Origin: Symploca sp. SIO3C6
GTDB lineage: Bacteria; Cyanobacteriota; Cyanobacteriia; Cyanobacteriales; Coleofasciculaceae
DNA length: 64,000 bases
Direction of reading: 5' to 3'
NCBI GenBank assembly: GCA_010692425.1
Contig: JAAHHJ010000027.1
Span: forward strand, 22,259-86,258
Within the stretch, counting starts at the first letter, position 1; each line of letters opens with the position of its first letter. The translations under genes and the position numbers were made by a program. The notes beneath the pieces are model-generated. The model did not search any database, was not told the DNA's origin, and was given only the letters and a program-made list of their open reading frames with translations. Below, one piece after another: positions 55,522 through 63,903 of this stretch.

Positions 55522-56400
55522 CTAATCGACAGCTATTTCAACGCGTCGATTGCGTCGCCCATTAGCATCGGTATCATTAAGCACTAGGGGACGAGTTTCG
55601 CCGTAACCAATTACCAGCCAACGGTATTGGTCATCTAAGGCACTGGCGAGATACTGTTCAACTGCTTTGGCACGGCTAAATGAAAGTTTTCGATTTTCCT
55701 GAGCTTTAGCAGCGACTTCGGTATGAACAGCAATACGGATTGTTGATTTGGGAGTGTTGCGTAAATCAGCAACAATTTTATCTAAAATTAAGCCGGCATC
55801 TGGGCGTATAGTGCTGCTGTTTTCCTCAAACAAGACATCGCTGGGTAAAGTAACTTTCAACTTATCAGCAGAGGAGATAGTTTGGGATGAGGCAGCTGGT
55901 TGGTTAGTACTGCCTGTTGCCCCTGGGGAGGCATCTGAACCAGAAGCCTGTTGAGCTTGAAGTTGTAGAGATATTGCTTTTAATCGTGCATCTATTGCTT
56001 CCTCTCGAGGACTGGCACCGATTTTTTTTTCCAGCTGGGTGATACCTTCCCTCAGGGTTTGCTGCTGTGCTTGCAATTGTCTTAGTTGAGCTTGTGCTTC
56101 CTGTCTTTGGGATGTTGTTAGTTTTGGCGTTAGACTCTCAGTAGTCGATTGTCTTGTTGAGTTGGAGTTAGGAGAAATCGCTGGTGTTTGACGATCAAGA
56201 GGCTCTAGGATTTTGAGCAGCAAGGGTTTTTCAGGATTAGCATTGGGATAGATGATGGCAAAGAGAATTCCCAAAATCAGGGCTATGCCGCTGCCTACGC
56301 CTAGGAGTAGCAGTCGAAAAACTAACACTAGTAACCACGGACTTCTACCAGTTGAGCGGTTAGCAGAAGTATTGGGGGTTGAGTTAGGGGATCGAGTCAC
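55522..56400 (-). CDS. OmpA-family peptidoglycan-associated membrane protein
   Basis: 292 residues with a GTG start preceded by AGGAAG. The short N-terminal tail is cytosolic. A membrane helix at about 23-50 (LLVLVFRLLLLGVGSGIALI) precedes a coiled coil at about 94-145 (QEAQAQLRQLQAQQQTLREG), then a Ser/Ala linker and an OmpA/MotB-type domain at about 183-292 (KLKVTLPSDVLFEENSSTIR, RAKAVEQYLASAL, VIGYGETRPLV, NRRVEIAV). The C-terminal domain binds peptidoglycan in the periplasm. The inner-membrane helix and coiled coil make it like MotB or TolR-type stators rather than a beta-barrel porin. No partner MotA/ExbB gene is adjacent. Confidence 0.88.
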   Translation of the reverse strand: MTRSPNSTPNTSANRSTGRSPWLLVLVFRLLLLGVGSGIALILGILFAIIYPNANPEKPLLLKILEPLDRQTPAISPNSNSTRQSTTESLTPKLTTSQRQEAQAQLRQLQAQQQTLREGITQLEKKIGASPREEAIDARLKAISLQLQAQQASGSDASPGATGSTNQPAASSQTISSADKLKVTLPSDVLFEENSSTIRPDAGLILDKIVADLRNTPKSTIRIAVHTEVAAKAQENRKLSFSRAKAVEQYLASALDDQYRWLVIGYGETRPLVLNDTDANGRRNRRVEIAVD

Positions 56401-56675
56401 TATCTTCCTGATTTTTATCGGATCCCTAGAAGAATAACAGAGACCTGAGTGATATTGCTCAGATCATACACAAACCTATACCTGCAATATCATCACTCAA
56501 TTGGAGTAATTGGGGGCAATTAAGTATAAAAATTCGTAAACTTAGAATGCAAACTTTCGTAAAAGAGTGATTGGATTGGTTTGTGACTTGGTATACATGG
56601 AAAAATAGCAACACCGCCTTACTTACTTAAGGGTTGCTCTTCATACAAAACGCCCACTAGCAACCTAAACTCCTG

Positions 56676-57560
56676 ATGTTCAAAAGAATATTCTGTTTAG
56701 TAGGATGGTTTTGCGTTCAATCATCCCCATTGTCTTTAGTTGCTCTACTGCTCATAGCACATTGCTCATCTGTCAAGGCTGACCCATTAAATGTTTTTAC
56801 TGAGGTTAGCCAGTCATCAATACCATATTCCCAGTTCTTTTTTGAAGTCTCAGAAGAAATAGTCCCCGACATGATTGAATTAGGAGAGCAGATTGATCCC
56901 CTCGATAGTCCCCATCCAATACCTTGGAATTGGGTGTTAGAAACTCATGCTGAAATGCGTGCTAATGATACTTCCGGTTTACGCTACTATCGCAGTCAAT
57001 CGTTAGTTTCTCCAGATGGCAATTATGCAGCATATAGTCGCATTCAAATGCATGCACAGCCAGAACTTTACCGCAGCCGCGTCACTAGTGTAATGTTTGT
57101 GGAAAATCTCCAGACTGGAGATTTGCGAACTATAACTCCCTCTTCTCCCTTAGCTGACAATCCTTTGATAAGTGACCAACAGGCTGATATGGCAGGGACA
57201 ATCGCAATTTTAATTCCTATTTCCTGGTCATCTTCGAGTGAACGAATCTTAGGAAGGCAGTTTGAAGGCATGTTGAGTTCATCAGATGCCTCTGATTACG
57301 CAGTAATTTGGGATCGGCAGCACAATAGGATAAGTACCTTAGCACCAGAGCAAATTGACTACAGTAACGCTGTCCTGCTAGGCTGGAGTCAAACTAATCC
57401 AGAGAAAGTTTTGTTTAGGGCTGGTATCTTGGGTGATGAACACTGGCCTGTATGGGCTGTTGATTCTGATGGTGGTACAATCCTGGCTTTTGAAGAAGAA
57501 CCAATTATTTACGGTCAAGTGGTTAACCAAGTCTGGGCAGGACCACAGGCGCGTTGGTAA
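56676..57560 (+). CDS. Secreted protein of unknown function, ending at a heptamer tract
   Basis: 294 residues. Signal peptide near 10-36 (SPLSLVALLLIAHCSSVKA). The mature part has a beta-propeller-like content (SLVSPDGNYAAYSRIQMHAQ, SSSERILGRQFEGMLSSSDA, HWPVWAVDSDGGTILAFEEE), reminiscent of cyanobacterial conserved periplasmic proteins with TolB-like blades. I do not recognise a family name. The final codon TGG is followed by TAA supplied by the first heptamer of the tract at 57557, so the natural end may have been replaced by the repeat. The sequence is otherwise typical and shows no frameshift. The ATG start is preceded by only a weak ribosome site. Confidence 0.68.
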   Translation: MFKRIFCLVGWFCVQSSPLSLVALLLIAHCSSVKADPLNVFTEVSQSSIPYSQFFFEVSEEIVPDMIELGEQIDPLDSPHPIPWNWVLETHAEMRANDTSGLRYYRSQSLVSPDGNYAAYSRIQMHAQPELYRSRVTSVMFVENLQTGDLRTITPSSPLADNPLISDQQADMAGTIAILIPISWSSSSERILGRQFEGMLSSSDASDYAVIWDRQHNRISTLAPEQIDYSNAVLLGWSQTNPEKVLFRAGILGDEHWPVWAVDSDGGTILAFEEEPIIYGQVVNQVWAGPQARW

Positions 57561-57621
57561 TAAGTAGTAAGTAGTAAGTAATAAGTAATAAGTAATAAGT
57601 AATAAGTAATAAGTAATAAGT
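57557..57621. repeat. TAAGTAA heptamer tract 6
   Basis: About nine copies, the first two variant (taagtag). The first TAA serves as the stop codon of the gene at 56676. Confidence 0.92.
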
Positions 57622-57723
57622 GACAACAATGATATTTATTACTTTTTATTTAAAACTTATTACTTAAAAAGTATTTGTAGCAAATATTTAGTAATCGAGA
57701 TAACTCCTTGAGCTTTCTTTCTC

Positions 57724-58332
57724 TCAACAAATTGGATGCTTGCCAGGATTGACTGCATGGATATACTCACTTCCTGATGTCGGCCATCCCCATTTATAAA
57801 AGGCTTCTTCTGGTTTGCCCCAGCCTAGCTGCAAGATAATTTCTAAAAAATCAGCCTTACCGTGTCCAGAAAGATTAACCCATTCGCTTCTATAGGCGAT
57901 CGCAGATACATAAGTTGGCTTAATCTGGCGATAATCTTTGCTATTATTGATAATTAAGTATAAATCCATATTCTGGGTTGTATTATGCCAAAACTCCAGA
58001 ATTGAAGCTTTTGCTTCCTTGAGGATTTCCAAGTCGTTCTTGAGTGCTACTAGCTGATCATGGATTGCGGGATAGTGCAGGGTTTCCCCTTTAATTTTCA
58101 GCTGCTGCCAAACTACGCCAGAGATTTGATGTTGTCGCTGATAGCTGTGAACAGCTGCTTTGAAGTCTTGATAAGCGCTAAACTTCTGAATGCCATCAGG
58201 TTTTACAAAACGGTCAATCAAAGGATTGCCAGACACAGAAGCTGCTAGATTAAAGCGCTGCCCACTCATGCAGGCACGGCGCTCATCGGCTAAGATTTTG
58301 ATTAGCTCTTGTGTGCTGTATACTTTTGACAT
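57724..58332 (-). CDS. Conserved protein of unknown function
   Basis: 202 residues from the ATG at 58332. An ATG 12 bases upstream is possible. The segment KILADERRACMSGQRFNLAA near 11-30 and the end KADFLEIILQLGWGKPEEAF, WPTSGSEYIHAV look conserved, and the middle is helical. There is no signal peptide, no membrane helix and no metal motif. It resembles cyanobacterial proteins annotated only as hypothetical. Monocistronic, minus strand, with the STRR tract downstream and 466 bases without genes upstream. Confidence 0.7.
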   Translation of the reverse strand: MSKVYSTQELIKILADERRACMSGQRFNLAASVSGNPLIDRFVKPDGIQKFSAYQDFKAAVHSYQRQHQISGVVWQQLKIKGETLHYPAIHDQLVALKNDLEILKEAKASILEFWHNTTQNMDLYLIINNSKDYRQIKPTYVSAIAYRSEWVNLSGHGKADFLEIILQLGWGKPEEAFYKWGWPTSGSEYIHAVNPGKHPIC

Positions 58333-58344
58333 CAGCACAGTCAT

Positions 58345-58810
58345 TGAATTTCTGCTACAAAAAACTTACACAAATCTGCACATTGCAGTAAATGACGTTT
58401 CTTTCCTGCTTCAATCAAGGGAGTCGGCTCCTACTTGTCCACAGGCAATCCCCCTATAGCCTAGGGTTCTAAGCTTTTTGTTACCTCTCCTAACACTTTT
58501 GTACCAACTATTTCAGCTTGGTTATCGCTTATGAGTGAGATCAGTACTTAAGAGTTATTAAAAGGAACTTTAAACTACACTGCCATTCTACTTTGTGGTA
58601 AAAACTTTTGTCAACAACTAAAAACAATGTCTATTCAAAGGCTTGTACTAAGCTGTTTATGGACTGTTTATCACCAAAGGGGATGTTGACATTTGTACAG
58701 TTTTCGGGAGGTTTTAGTAGGTTTTTGGCTACTAGCAATTAGCTCTTACCAGAATAGCGCCAGAAGGGTTAATTGTTCATTATTCATCGTTGTTCATCGT
58801 CAACGCTAGG
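58345..58810. other. Intergenic region, nothing recognised
   Basis: 466 bases between two minus-strand genes. Only a degenerate TTCATTG-type run at 58765-58800 was seen. It probably holds the promoter of the 58332 gene. Confidence 0.5.
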
Positions 58811-59422
58811 CTAATCAGACCTTAGCTCAGTATTAATTTCGTTGAACGCACGCCGCTTTAGTTCGACTGATTCGGAACGAGGCAGTAAGTCGAACACTTC
58901 CCGAAAAACATCATCTATCTGCTCATAGGATACTTGCCCTACTTCATTGAGAACTACCTTGCCCTCTTGGTTAATGAGAACGGTTTGCGGAACTAAGCCT
59001 TGGTAATAATAGCCTGGTTCTTTAGGTTTGTAGCTCGACTCTGGCAATAGACTATCGATATTAATAGGAATAAAACTGGCTGCCCTTCCGTAGGGTTGCT
59101 GTAGCTGGGAGACTACTGAGGAAAATCGCTTGCAATCACTGCTATCTTCCACATAAAACACCAATAGCGCGGGTTTATCCTTTTTTAAGGACTCTGCCAA
59201 GGTAATGCGGGGCGGTACTAGGGAACCATTACCGCCATACAGGGCAAAGATATTGCCATCAAATCTGTCATCATCTAGTCCTGCTAGAGCTGGTGGTGTT
59301 CCCAAAAGCAGCATGCTACTAAAAATGGCAACTAGACTCAATAGACCAAGGGCAGCTATATGCTTCTGTGTACAAGGTATGGCAGGGATGTTGAGCGGAA
59401 ATCGTAACGAGTGCAAACTCAT
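58811..59422 (-). CDS. Thioredoxin-fold membrane-associated protein (PSI accumulation factor type)
   Basis: 203 residues. The N-terminal hydrophobic helix near 22-46 (AALGLLSLVAIFSSMLLLG) ends in PPALAG. The rest is a thioredoxin-like fold: LDDDRFDGNIFALYGGNGSL near 49-68, LLVFYVEDSSDCKRF near 85-99 and GLVPQTVLINQEGKVVL near 142-158 with the cis-Pro VPQT. The CxxC site is reduced to a single Cys (SSDC), so classical disulphide exchange is unlikely. The sequence fits the cyanobacterial family I recall as thylakoid membrane photosystem I accumulation factor. It would sit in the thylakoid lumen or periplasm. Name from memory of the family; fold and lost Cys are seen. Confidence 0.75.
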   Translation of the reverse strand: MSLHSLRFPLNIPAIPCTQKHIAALGLLSLVAIFSSMLLLGTPPALAGLDDDRFDGNIFALYGGNGSLVPPRITLAESLKKDKPALLVFYVEDSSDCKRFSSVVSQLQQPYGRAASFIPINIDSLLPESSYKPKEPGYYYQGLVPQTVLINQEGKVVLNEVGQVSYEQIDDVFREVFDLLPRSESVELKRRAFNEINTELRSD

Positions 59423-59947
59423 GGGCTAAATTTTGTTTCTTGTCACTGATCCTTACACTTTCCATCCCCATTTATTCAATGCACATGATGTTTCATTTGT
59501 CAAAGTTAAAATATTTTTGCTTTACTTTGCTTAACAAAAACTTCTGCCTTGAGGTTGGGAAGATTTAGACTATTGAGCACAGCAGTTTATTTAAATTAGA
59601 TGATTAAATCAGGGTTTTGGAGTTTGCATGTCATTTTTTAGTTAAAACACCCCATCATTACATATAGATTCTATTATTCCACATTTAAAAAATTAGCGCA
59701 ATTACCTAATAAATGAGAATTTTCTCAATAAGCGCCTGAATATGAAGTTAAATTACAAATTCGGATTATTGGTTAACCAATAATGCTCCGAAACAGATGG
59801 CAGTGTGCAGAAAATTTAGTTTCGATAGAAATTATTACCTTTGAGTCATTTTGCTGTAGAAGTCCTTGGTTTATCTGAGAGCTCTTCAATGTAATGGTAA
59901 AAATAAAGGGAATTCGCTAACTGGTGTTGTTTTTAGTCAAAAGTCTT
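59423..59947. other. Divergent intergenic region with a palindrome
   Basis: 525 AT-rich bases between the minus-strand thioredoxin-fold gene and the plus-strand epimerase gene. It should hold both promoters. The perfect palindrome at 59765-59784 is listed separately. Confidence 0.5.
59765..59784. promoter_or_regulatory. 20-base perfect palindrome, possible operator
   Basis: ATTATTGGTTAACCAATAAT is its own reverse complement and lies in the divergent region about 160 bases before the epimerase start. It is a candidate binding site for a dimeric repressor. Confidence 0.45.
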
Positions 59948-60817
59948 ATGTTTGCAGTCACTGTTGAACAACAGCAATACAAAACTTACATGCTCTCGGA
60001 TAACGATGCCCAATCCCAAGTTGCCGTTGTTCCAGAACGAGGTGGTATTGTTACTAGTTGGCGCTTCCAGGGACAAGATATCTTTTACCTGGATACGGAA
60101 CGTTTTACAAATCCCACGCTATCGGTGCGGGGAGGCATACCACTACTATTTCCGATCTGCGGTAACTTACCTGATGACAAATATAGCCTCAACGGGCAAA
60201 CTTACCAGCTTAAACAACATGGCTTTGCCCGTAACCTTCCCTGGCAAGTAACTGACGAGTCTACAGACGAGTGTGCTAGTTTAACAGTTAGTCTCAAGAG
60301 CAATGAGCAGACACGCGAGGTTTACCCCTTTGACTTTGAGTTAAATTTCATCTACAAACTTCAGGGCAATACCCTAGAACTAAGATACTCTCACACGAAT
60401 TTATCCTCTGAACCAATGCCTTTCTCAACAGGCATTCACCCTTACTTTTCCGTTGCTGATAAGAGCAAGTTAGTTTGTTCTATTCCATCTAGCCAGTTCA
60501 AAGTCAAAGGGGATGACACTATTCAAACCTTTTCAGGTCAGTTTGATTTCGAGCAAGATGAAATTGATATTGCCTTTATCAATCTATCCAAACAGTCTGC
60601 CATCATCACTGATCAAAGTCGCAATTTGAAGCTAACTCTTAGCTACGATAACCATTACTCAACCTTAGTGTTTTGGACACTCAAGGGCAAAGATTTCTAT
60701 TGTCTAGAACCCTGGAGTTCTCCGCGTAATGCCCTCAATACTGGTGAACACTTACTTACAGTAGAACCTGGTGCAACCATGGAAACTGTGGTGAGTATAA
60801 CAGTTGAACTAAGTTAA
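59948..60817 (+). CDS. Aldose 1-epimerase family protein (YeaD-like)
   Basis: 289 residues from the ATG at 59948. A TTG at 59924 would add eight residues. Mutarotase fold: VVPERGGIVTSWRFQGQDIF near 27-46, RGGIPLLFPICGNLPDD near 61-77, catalytic His in STGIHPYFSV near 156-165 and catalytic Glu in YCLEPWSSPRNALN near 252-265. The layout (about 290 residues, RGGIPLLFP) is that of the hexose-6-phosphate 1-epimerase branch. It interconverts alpha and beta sugar anomers in the cytosol. Monocistronic, followed by a good hairpin at 60845-60866. Confidence 0.9.
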   Translation: MFAVTVEQQQYKTYMLSDNDAQSQVAVVPERGGIVTSWRFQGQDIFYLDTERFTNPTLSVRGGIPLLFPICGNLPDDKYSLNGQTYQLKQHGFARNLPWQVTDESTDECASLTVSLKSNEQTREVYPFDFELNFIYKLQGNTLELRYSHTNLSSEPMPFSTGIHPYFSVADKSKLVCSIPSSQFKVKGDDTIQTFSGQFDFEQDEIDIAFINLSKQSAIITDQSRNLKLTLSYDNHYSTLVFWTLKGKDFYCLEPWSSPRNALNTGEHLLTVEPGATMETVVSITVELS

Positions 60818-60844
60818 GCTAAAAGGCTATTGATAACTATTAGG

Positions 60845-60866
60845 GAGTGCTATGACAATAGCACTC
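60845..60866 (+). terminator. Hairpin after the epimerase gene
   Basis: GAGTGCTAT and its exact complement (9 bp) around loop GACA, 28 bases past the stop. There is no U-tract, so termination strength is uncertain. Confidence 0.6.
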
Positions 60867-61054
60867 TCTCAAAAGGGATGAATAGTCAGCATTGGTAGAG
60901 TTGCACAACGAGCTTTAGCAGCAGCAAAATGTTGTTACAGTGTTACAAGTAAAGTCTACACTAAGTGATTTAACAGTTGAGACAAGTGTACATCTATGGG
61001 TAAACTTTCTATGACACTATCGAAGTATAGTCAAGGTAAGGGGAGAACACCAAA

Positions 61055-61216
61055 ATGAGAACATATGTATGCTCAACTTGCGGCTATGTGTATGATCCAG
61101 AAGAAGGGGATCCAGATAGCGGTATCGATCCAGGGACAGCTTTTGAAGACATACCAGATGACTGGGTTTGTCCTGTATGCGGAGTGGGTAAAGAAGAGTT
61201 TGAACCAGAAGACTAG
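61055..61216 (+). CDS. Rubredoxin
   Basis: 53 residues with two Cys pairs, C6-x2-C9 ([11 protein letters not shown]) and C39-x2-C42 ([14 protein letters not shown]), the iron-sulphur-free Fe(Cys)4 site of rubredoxin. Usual length. The conserved aromatic and Pro residues (Y11, Y13, F30, IPDDWVCP) are present. A strong AGGGGAGA site lies nine bases before the ATG. It carries single electrons in the cytosol. It lacks the C-terminal membrane helix of RubA, the photosystem-associated rubredoxin, so it is a second, soluble type. The BaiN/YhiN flavoprotein gene starts 37 bases later on the same strand and may be its electron partner. The pairing is inference. Confidence 0.95.
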   Translation: MRTYVCSTCGYVYDPEEGDPDSGIDPGTAFEDIPDDWVCPVCGVGKEEFEPED

Positions 61217-61253
61217 ATATAATTTGTGATTTAAAGGTTGAGGATTTAAAGTT

Positions 61254-62504
61254 TTGCAACCTCTAACAATTGTTGTAATCGGTGGCGGTGCTGCCGGTTT
61301 TTTTGGTGCAATTACCTGTGCAAAAACCTATCCCCAGGCACAAGTCACTCTCCTAGAAGCCTCCCGTCAGCCCTTAGCTAAAGTACGCATCTCCGGTGGT
61401 GGGCGCTGCAACGTTACTCATGCCTGCTTTGATCCTGCCCTGTTAGTACAAGCTTACCCTAGAGGCAGCAAGGCACTGCGGGGTGCCTTCACTCGCTTTC
61501 AACCAAAAGATACAGTCGCTTGGTTTGAGGCACAAGGTGTGCAGTTAAAAACTGAGGCAGATGGGCGGATATTTCCAGTTACAGATAGTTCCGAAACAAT
61601 AGTTGAGTGTCTTCTCCAAGCAGCTAAAGCAGCTGGTGTAAGGCTTTATACTAGTGCTGCTGTCAAGTCAGTTTCGCGACAACTACCCTCAAGCTCTAGT
61701 CAAGGCAAATTTGAAATTCTGCTTAAGAATGAAGATAAACTAGATTGCGATCGCCTACTACTAGTCACTGGTAGTAACCCTCTAGGCTACCGTTGGGCAA
61801 AAAACTTAGGTCATACAATTGAATCTCCTGTGCCCTCTCTATTCACCTTTAATATTCGAGACCCTCGCCTCCAAGGCCTAGCCGGAGTAAGCCAAAGAGA
61901 AGTACGCCTGCGATTGCCTGATGCTGGTAAGATTCTCAGAGAACAAACAGGCTCATTACTAATTACCCACTGGGGTTTAAGTGGTCCTGTTGTTCTCAAG
62001 CTTTCTGCCTGGGGTGCCAGATTCCTCAACGAACATCACTACCACACGCCTTTAATTATCAACTGGTTGCCCCAGTATAAGCAAGAAAGTCTCCGTGAAC
62101 TACTGCTGAAAGTTAAATCACAATTATCAAGACGCTTAATAGTTAGCAGTTGCCCTATTCCTATCTCCAAACGCCTTTGGGCAAATCTAGTTGCAGGTGT
62201 AGGTATTGAAGAACAACAAAGATGGGCTCAATTATCAAAGAGAGCCCTTAACCAACTTATTCAAGAACTTACCCAAGGAGTTTACCTGATTACAGGCAAA
62301 GGTATCTTTAAAGAAGAGTTTGTCACCTGTGGTGGTATCAGCTTAAAACAAGTAAACTTCAAAACTATGGAAAGCCGTCTTTGTCCTGGTCTTTACTTTG
62401 CTGGAGAAATCTTAGATATTGATGGCATTACAGGTGGATTTAACTTTCAGAGTGCTTGGACAACAGCCTGGATAGCTGGTTTGGCAATAGGTAAAATCAA
62501 CTAA
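61254..62504 (+). CDS. BaiN/YhiN family FAD-dependent oxidoreductase (HI0933-like)
   Basis: 416 residues from a TTG start. FAD-binding Rossmann loop GGGAAGFFGAITCA near 10-23, the second motif KVRISGGGRCNVTHACFD near 43-60 that marks this family, and the C-terminal FAD contact YFAGEILDIDGITGGFNFQS near 380-400. Members are flavoproteins related to Na+-translocating and bile-acid reductases, with unknown substrates in most bacteria. It is cytosolic. It is preceded closely by rubredoxin, which could supply or accept electrons. The TTG lies 37 bases after the rubredoxin stop, so cotranscription is likely. Confidence 0.9.
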   Translation: MQPLTIVVIGGGAAGFFGAITCAKTYPQAQVTLLEASRQPLAKVRISGGGRCNVTHACFDPALLVQAYPRGSKALRGAFTRFQPKDTVAWFEAQGVQLKTEADGRIFPVTDSSETIVECLLQAAKAAGVRLYTSAAVKSVSRQLPSSSSQGKFEILLKNEDKLDCDRLLLVTGSNPLGYRWAKNLGHTIESPVPSLFTFNIRDPRLQGLAGVSQREVRLRLPDAGKILREQTGSLLITHWGLSGPVVLKLSAWGARFLNEHHYHTPLIINWLPQYKQESLRELLLKVKSQLSRRLIVSSCPIPISKRLWANLVAGVGIEEQQRWAQLSKRALNQLIQELTQGVYLITGKGIFKEEFVTCGGISLKQVNFKTMESRLCPGLYFAGEILDIDGITGGFNFQSAWTTAWIAGLAIGKIN

Positions 62505-62566
62505 ACATATAGCAATTATCCTTTAAGTGAGATACATTTAATCTTCTTACAGAGAAGTAAGCAAAG

Positions 62567-62617
62567 CCCACGTCTTTTAAGCGTGGGATGTAGCGTTAAG
62601 GCTTTCAAGCCGCCTTA
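62567..62617. other. Two hairpins, possible IS200/IS605-type end remnant
   Basis: CCCACG/CGTGGG (62567-62587) and TAAGGC/GCCTTA (62597-62617) in tandem, with gggatgtagcgttaagg between. The layout resembles the right end of IS200/IS605 elements or their guide RNA. No tnpA/tnpB is nearby. Confidence 0.3.
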
Positions 62618-62674
62618 GCTGTTTGGTTAATCCTTGATTGTAGACATAATCAATGTGAGAAATTCTATAGATAT

Positions 62675-63718
62675 ATGAAGTTTAGTGAAATTGTTAGAAA
62701 ACTCGATTCAGGAGAGTGCAATAGCCTCAATGCCAATCACACACTCGATCCAGAAATCACAGACGTTGCACCAGTTGAGCAAGCATCTGCTGGCAGCCTC
62801 AGTTATATAGAGGGTTCCAAGTTTAAGAATATGGTTGGTAAAACTCAGGCAAGCGCCTTAATTTTACCAAAGGATGAAAACCTGCAAGCACAGGCTATAG
62901 CCCTCGACATGGCTTGGATTTGCGCCAACGAACCACGCTTGCTTTTTGCCAAAGCAATTGCACTTTTCTATCAACCCTGGCAACCAGCACCGGAAATCCA
63001 CCCCACTGCCGTAATTCACCCTCAAGTTGAACTAGGTTCCAATATTTATATTGGGTCTCATGTCGTGATTCAAGCCAATGCAAAAATTGGAGACGACGTC
63101 TATATCTATCCCAATGTTGTGATTTACCCGGAAGCGCAGATTGGCAACCGTACCACATTACATGCCAATTGTACTATCCATGAACGTACACAGATCGGAT
63201 CAGATTGCGTTATTCATAGCGGTGCCGTCATTGGAGCAGAAGGTTTTGGTTTTGTTCCCAGCCCTAATGGTTGGTTCAAAATGGAACAATCTGGCTATAC
63301 AATTTTAGAAGATGGAGTTGAAGTTGGTTGCAACAGTACAATCGACCGCCCAGCAGTAGGAGAAACACGCATTGGTCGCAACACCAAGATTGATAATCTA
63401 GTGCAGATTGGGCACGGTTGCCAAATTGGGGAAAACTGTGCCTTGGCAGCCCAAGTAGGACTAGCTGGAGGTGTAAAAGTTGGCAATCAAGTATTAATTG
63501 CAGGTCAAGCAGGAATTGCTAATCAGGCAAAAATTGGAGATAAAGCCATAATTACAGCCAAAGCTGGTGTTCACAACGACGTCGAGCCATGCGCAATTTT
63601 CAGCGGTTATCCAGCAGTTCACCATAACATCTACCTGAAAGCATCTGCTATTTACCAGCGTCTCCCAGAAATGTATCAAACACTGAGGCGACTTGGGCGA
63701 CAGTTTCGAGAAAATTAA
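62675..63718 (+). CDS. lpxD: UDP-3-O-acylglucosamine N-acyltransferase
   Basis: 347 residues. The N-terminal uridine-binding domain (1-100; SLSYIEGSKFKNMVG near 41-55) precedes a left-handed beta helix of hexapeptide repeats (about 105-320: IHPQVELGSNIYIGSHVVIQ and onwards). The active-site region GAVIGAEGFGFVPSPNGW near 189-206 and the catalytic His in DNLVQIGHGCQIGENCALA near 241-259 are present, and a C-terminal helix trimerises it. It adds the second acyl chain in lipid A synthesis in the cytosol. Length is usual (about 340-350). Monocistronic. A perfect AT palindrome lies 61 bases after its stop. Confidence 0.96.
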   Translation: MKFSEIVRKLDSGECNSLNANHTLDPEITDVAPVEQASAGSLSYIEGSKFKNMVGKTQASALILPKDENLQAQAIALDMAWICANEPRLLFAKAIALFYQPWQPAPEIHPTAVIHPQVELGSNIYIGSHVVIQANAKIGDDVYIYPNVVIYPEAQIGNRTTLHANCTIHERTQIGSDCVIHSGAVIGAEGFGFVPSPNGWFKMEQSGYTILEDGVEVGCNSTIDRPAVGETRIGRNTKIDNLVQIGHGCQIGENCALAAQVGLAGGVKVGNQVLIAGQAGIANQAKIGDKAIITAKAGVHNDVEPCAIFSGYPAVHHNIYLKASAIYQRLPEMYQTLRRLGRQFREN

Positions 63719-63778
63719 TAATTATAAAGAGTTACTCTAAGCCAAAAAGACCCAATGTAGATGGCACAAGGCAGTCCC

Positions 63779-63798
63779 GATGAAAAAATTTTTTCATC
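63779..63798. terminator. Perfect AT-rich palindrome after lpxD, likely terminator
   Basis: GATGAAAAAATTTTTTCATC is fully self-complementary and ends in a run of T on both strands. Confidence 0.55.
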
Positions 63799-63880
63799 AT
63801 CAAGCATTAAAGAGGGTTATTTCCCCTACACCCTACACCCCAAACGCTACACCCTCTTTCAAGTCAGGAGTAATTGACAC

Positions 63881-63903
63881 TCCCCCTTTTAGAAAAAGGG
63901 GGA
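63881..63903. terminator. Hairpin with C-run/G-run stem
   Basis: TCCCCCTTTT pairs with AAAAGGGGGA across a very short loop. The A/T half of the stem next to the loop makes it an odd terminator. Possibly a repeat: the same block is common in cyanobacterial intergenic DNA. Confidence 0.45.
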
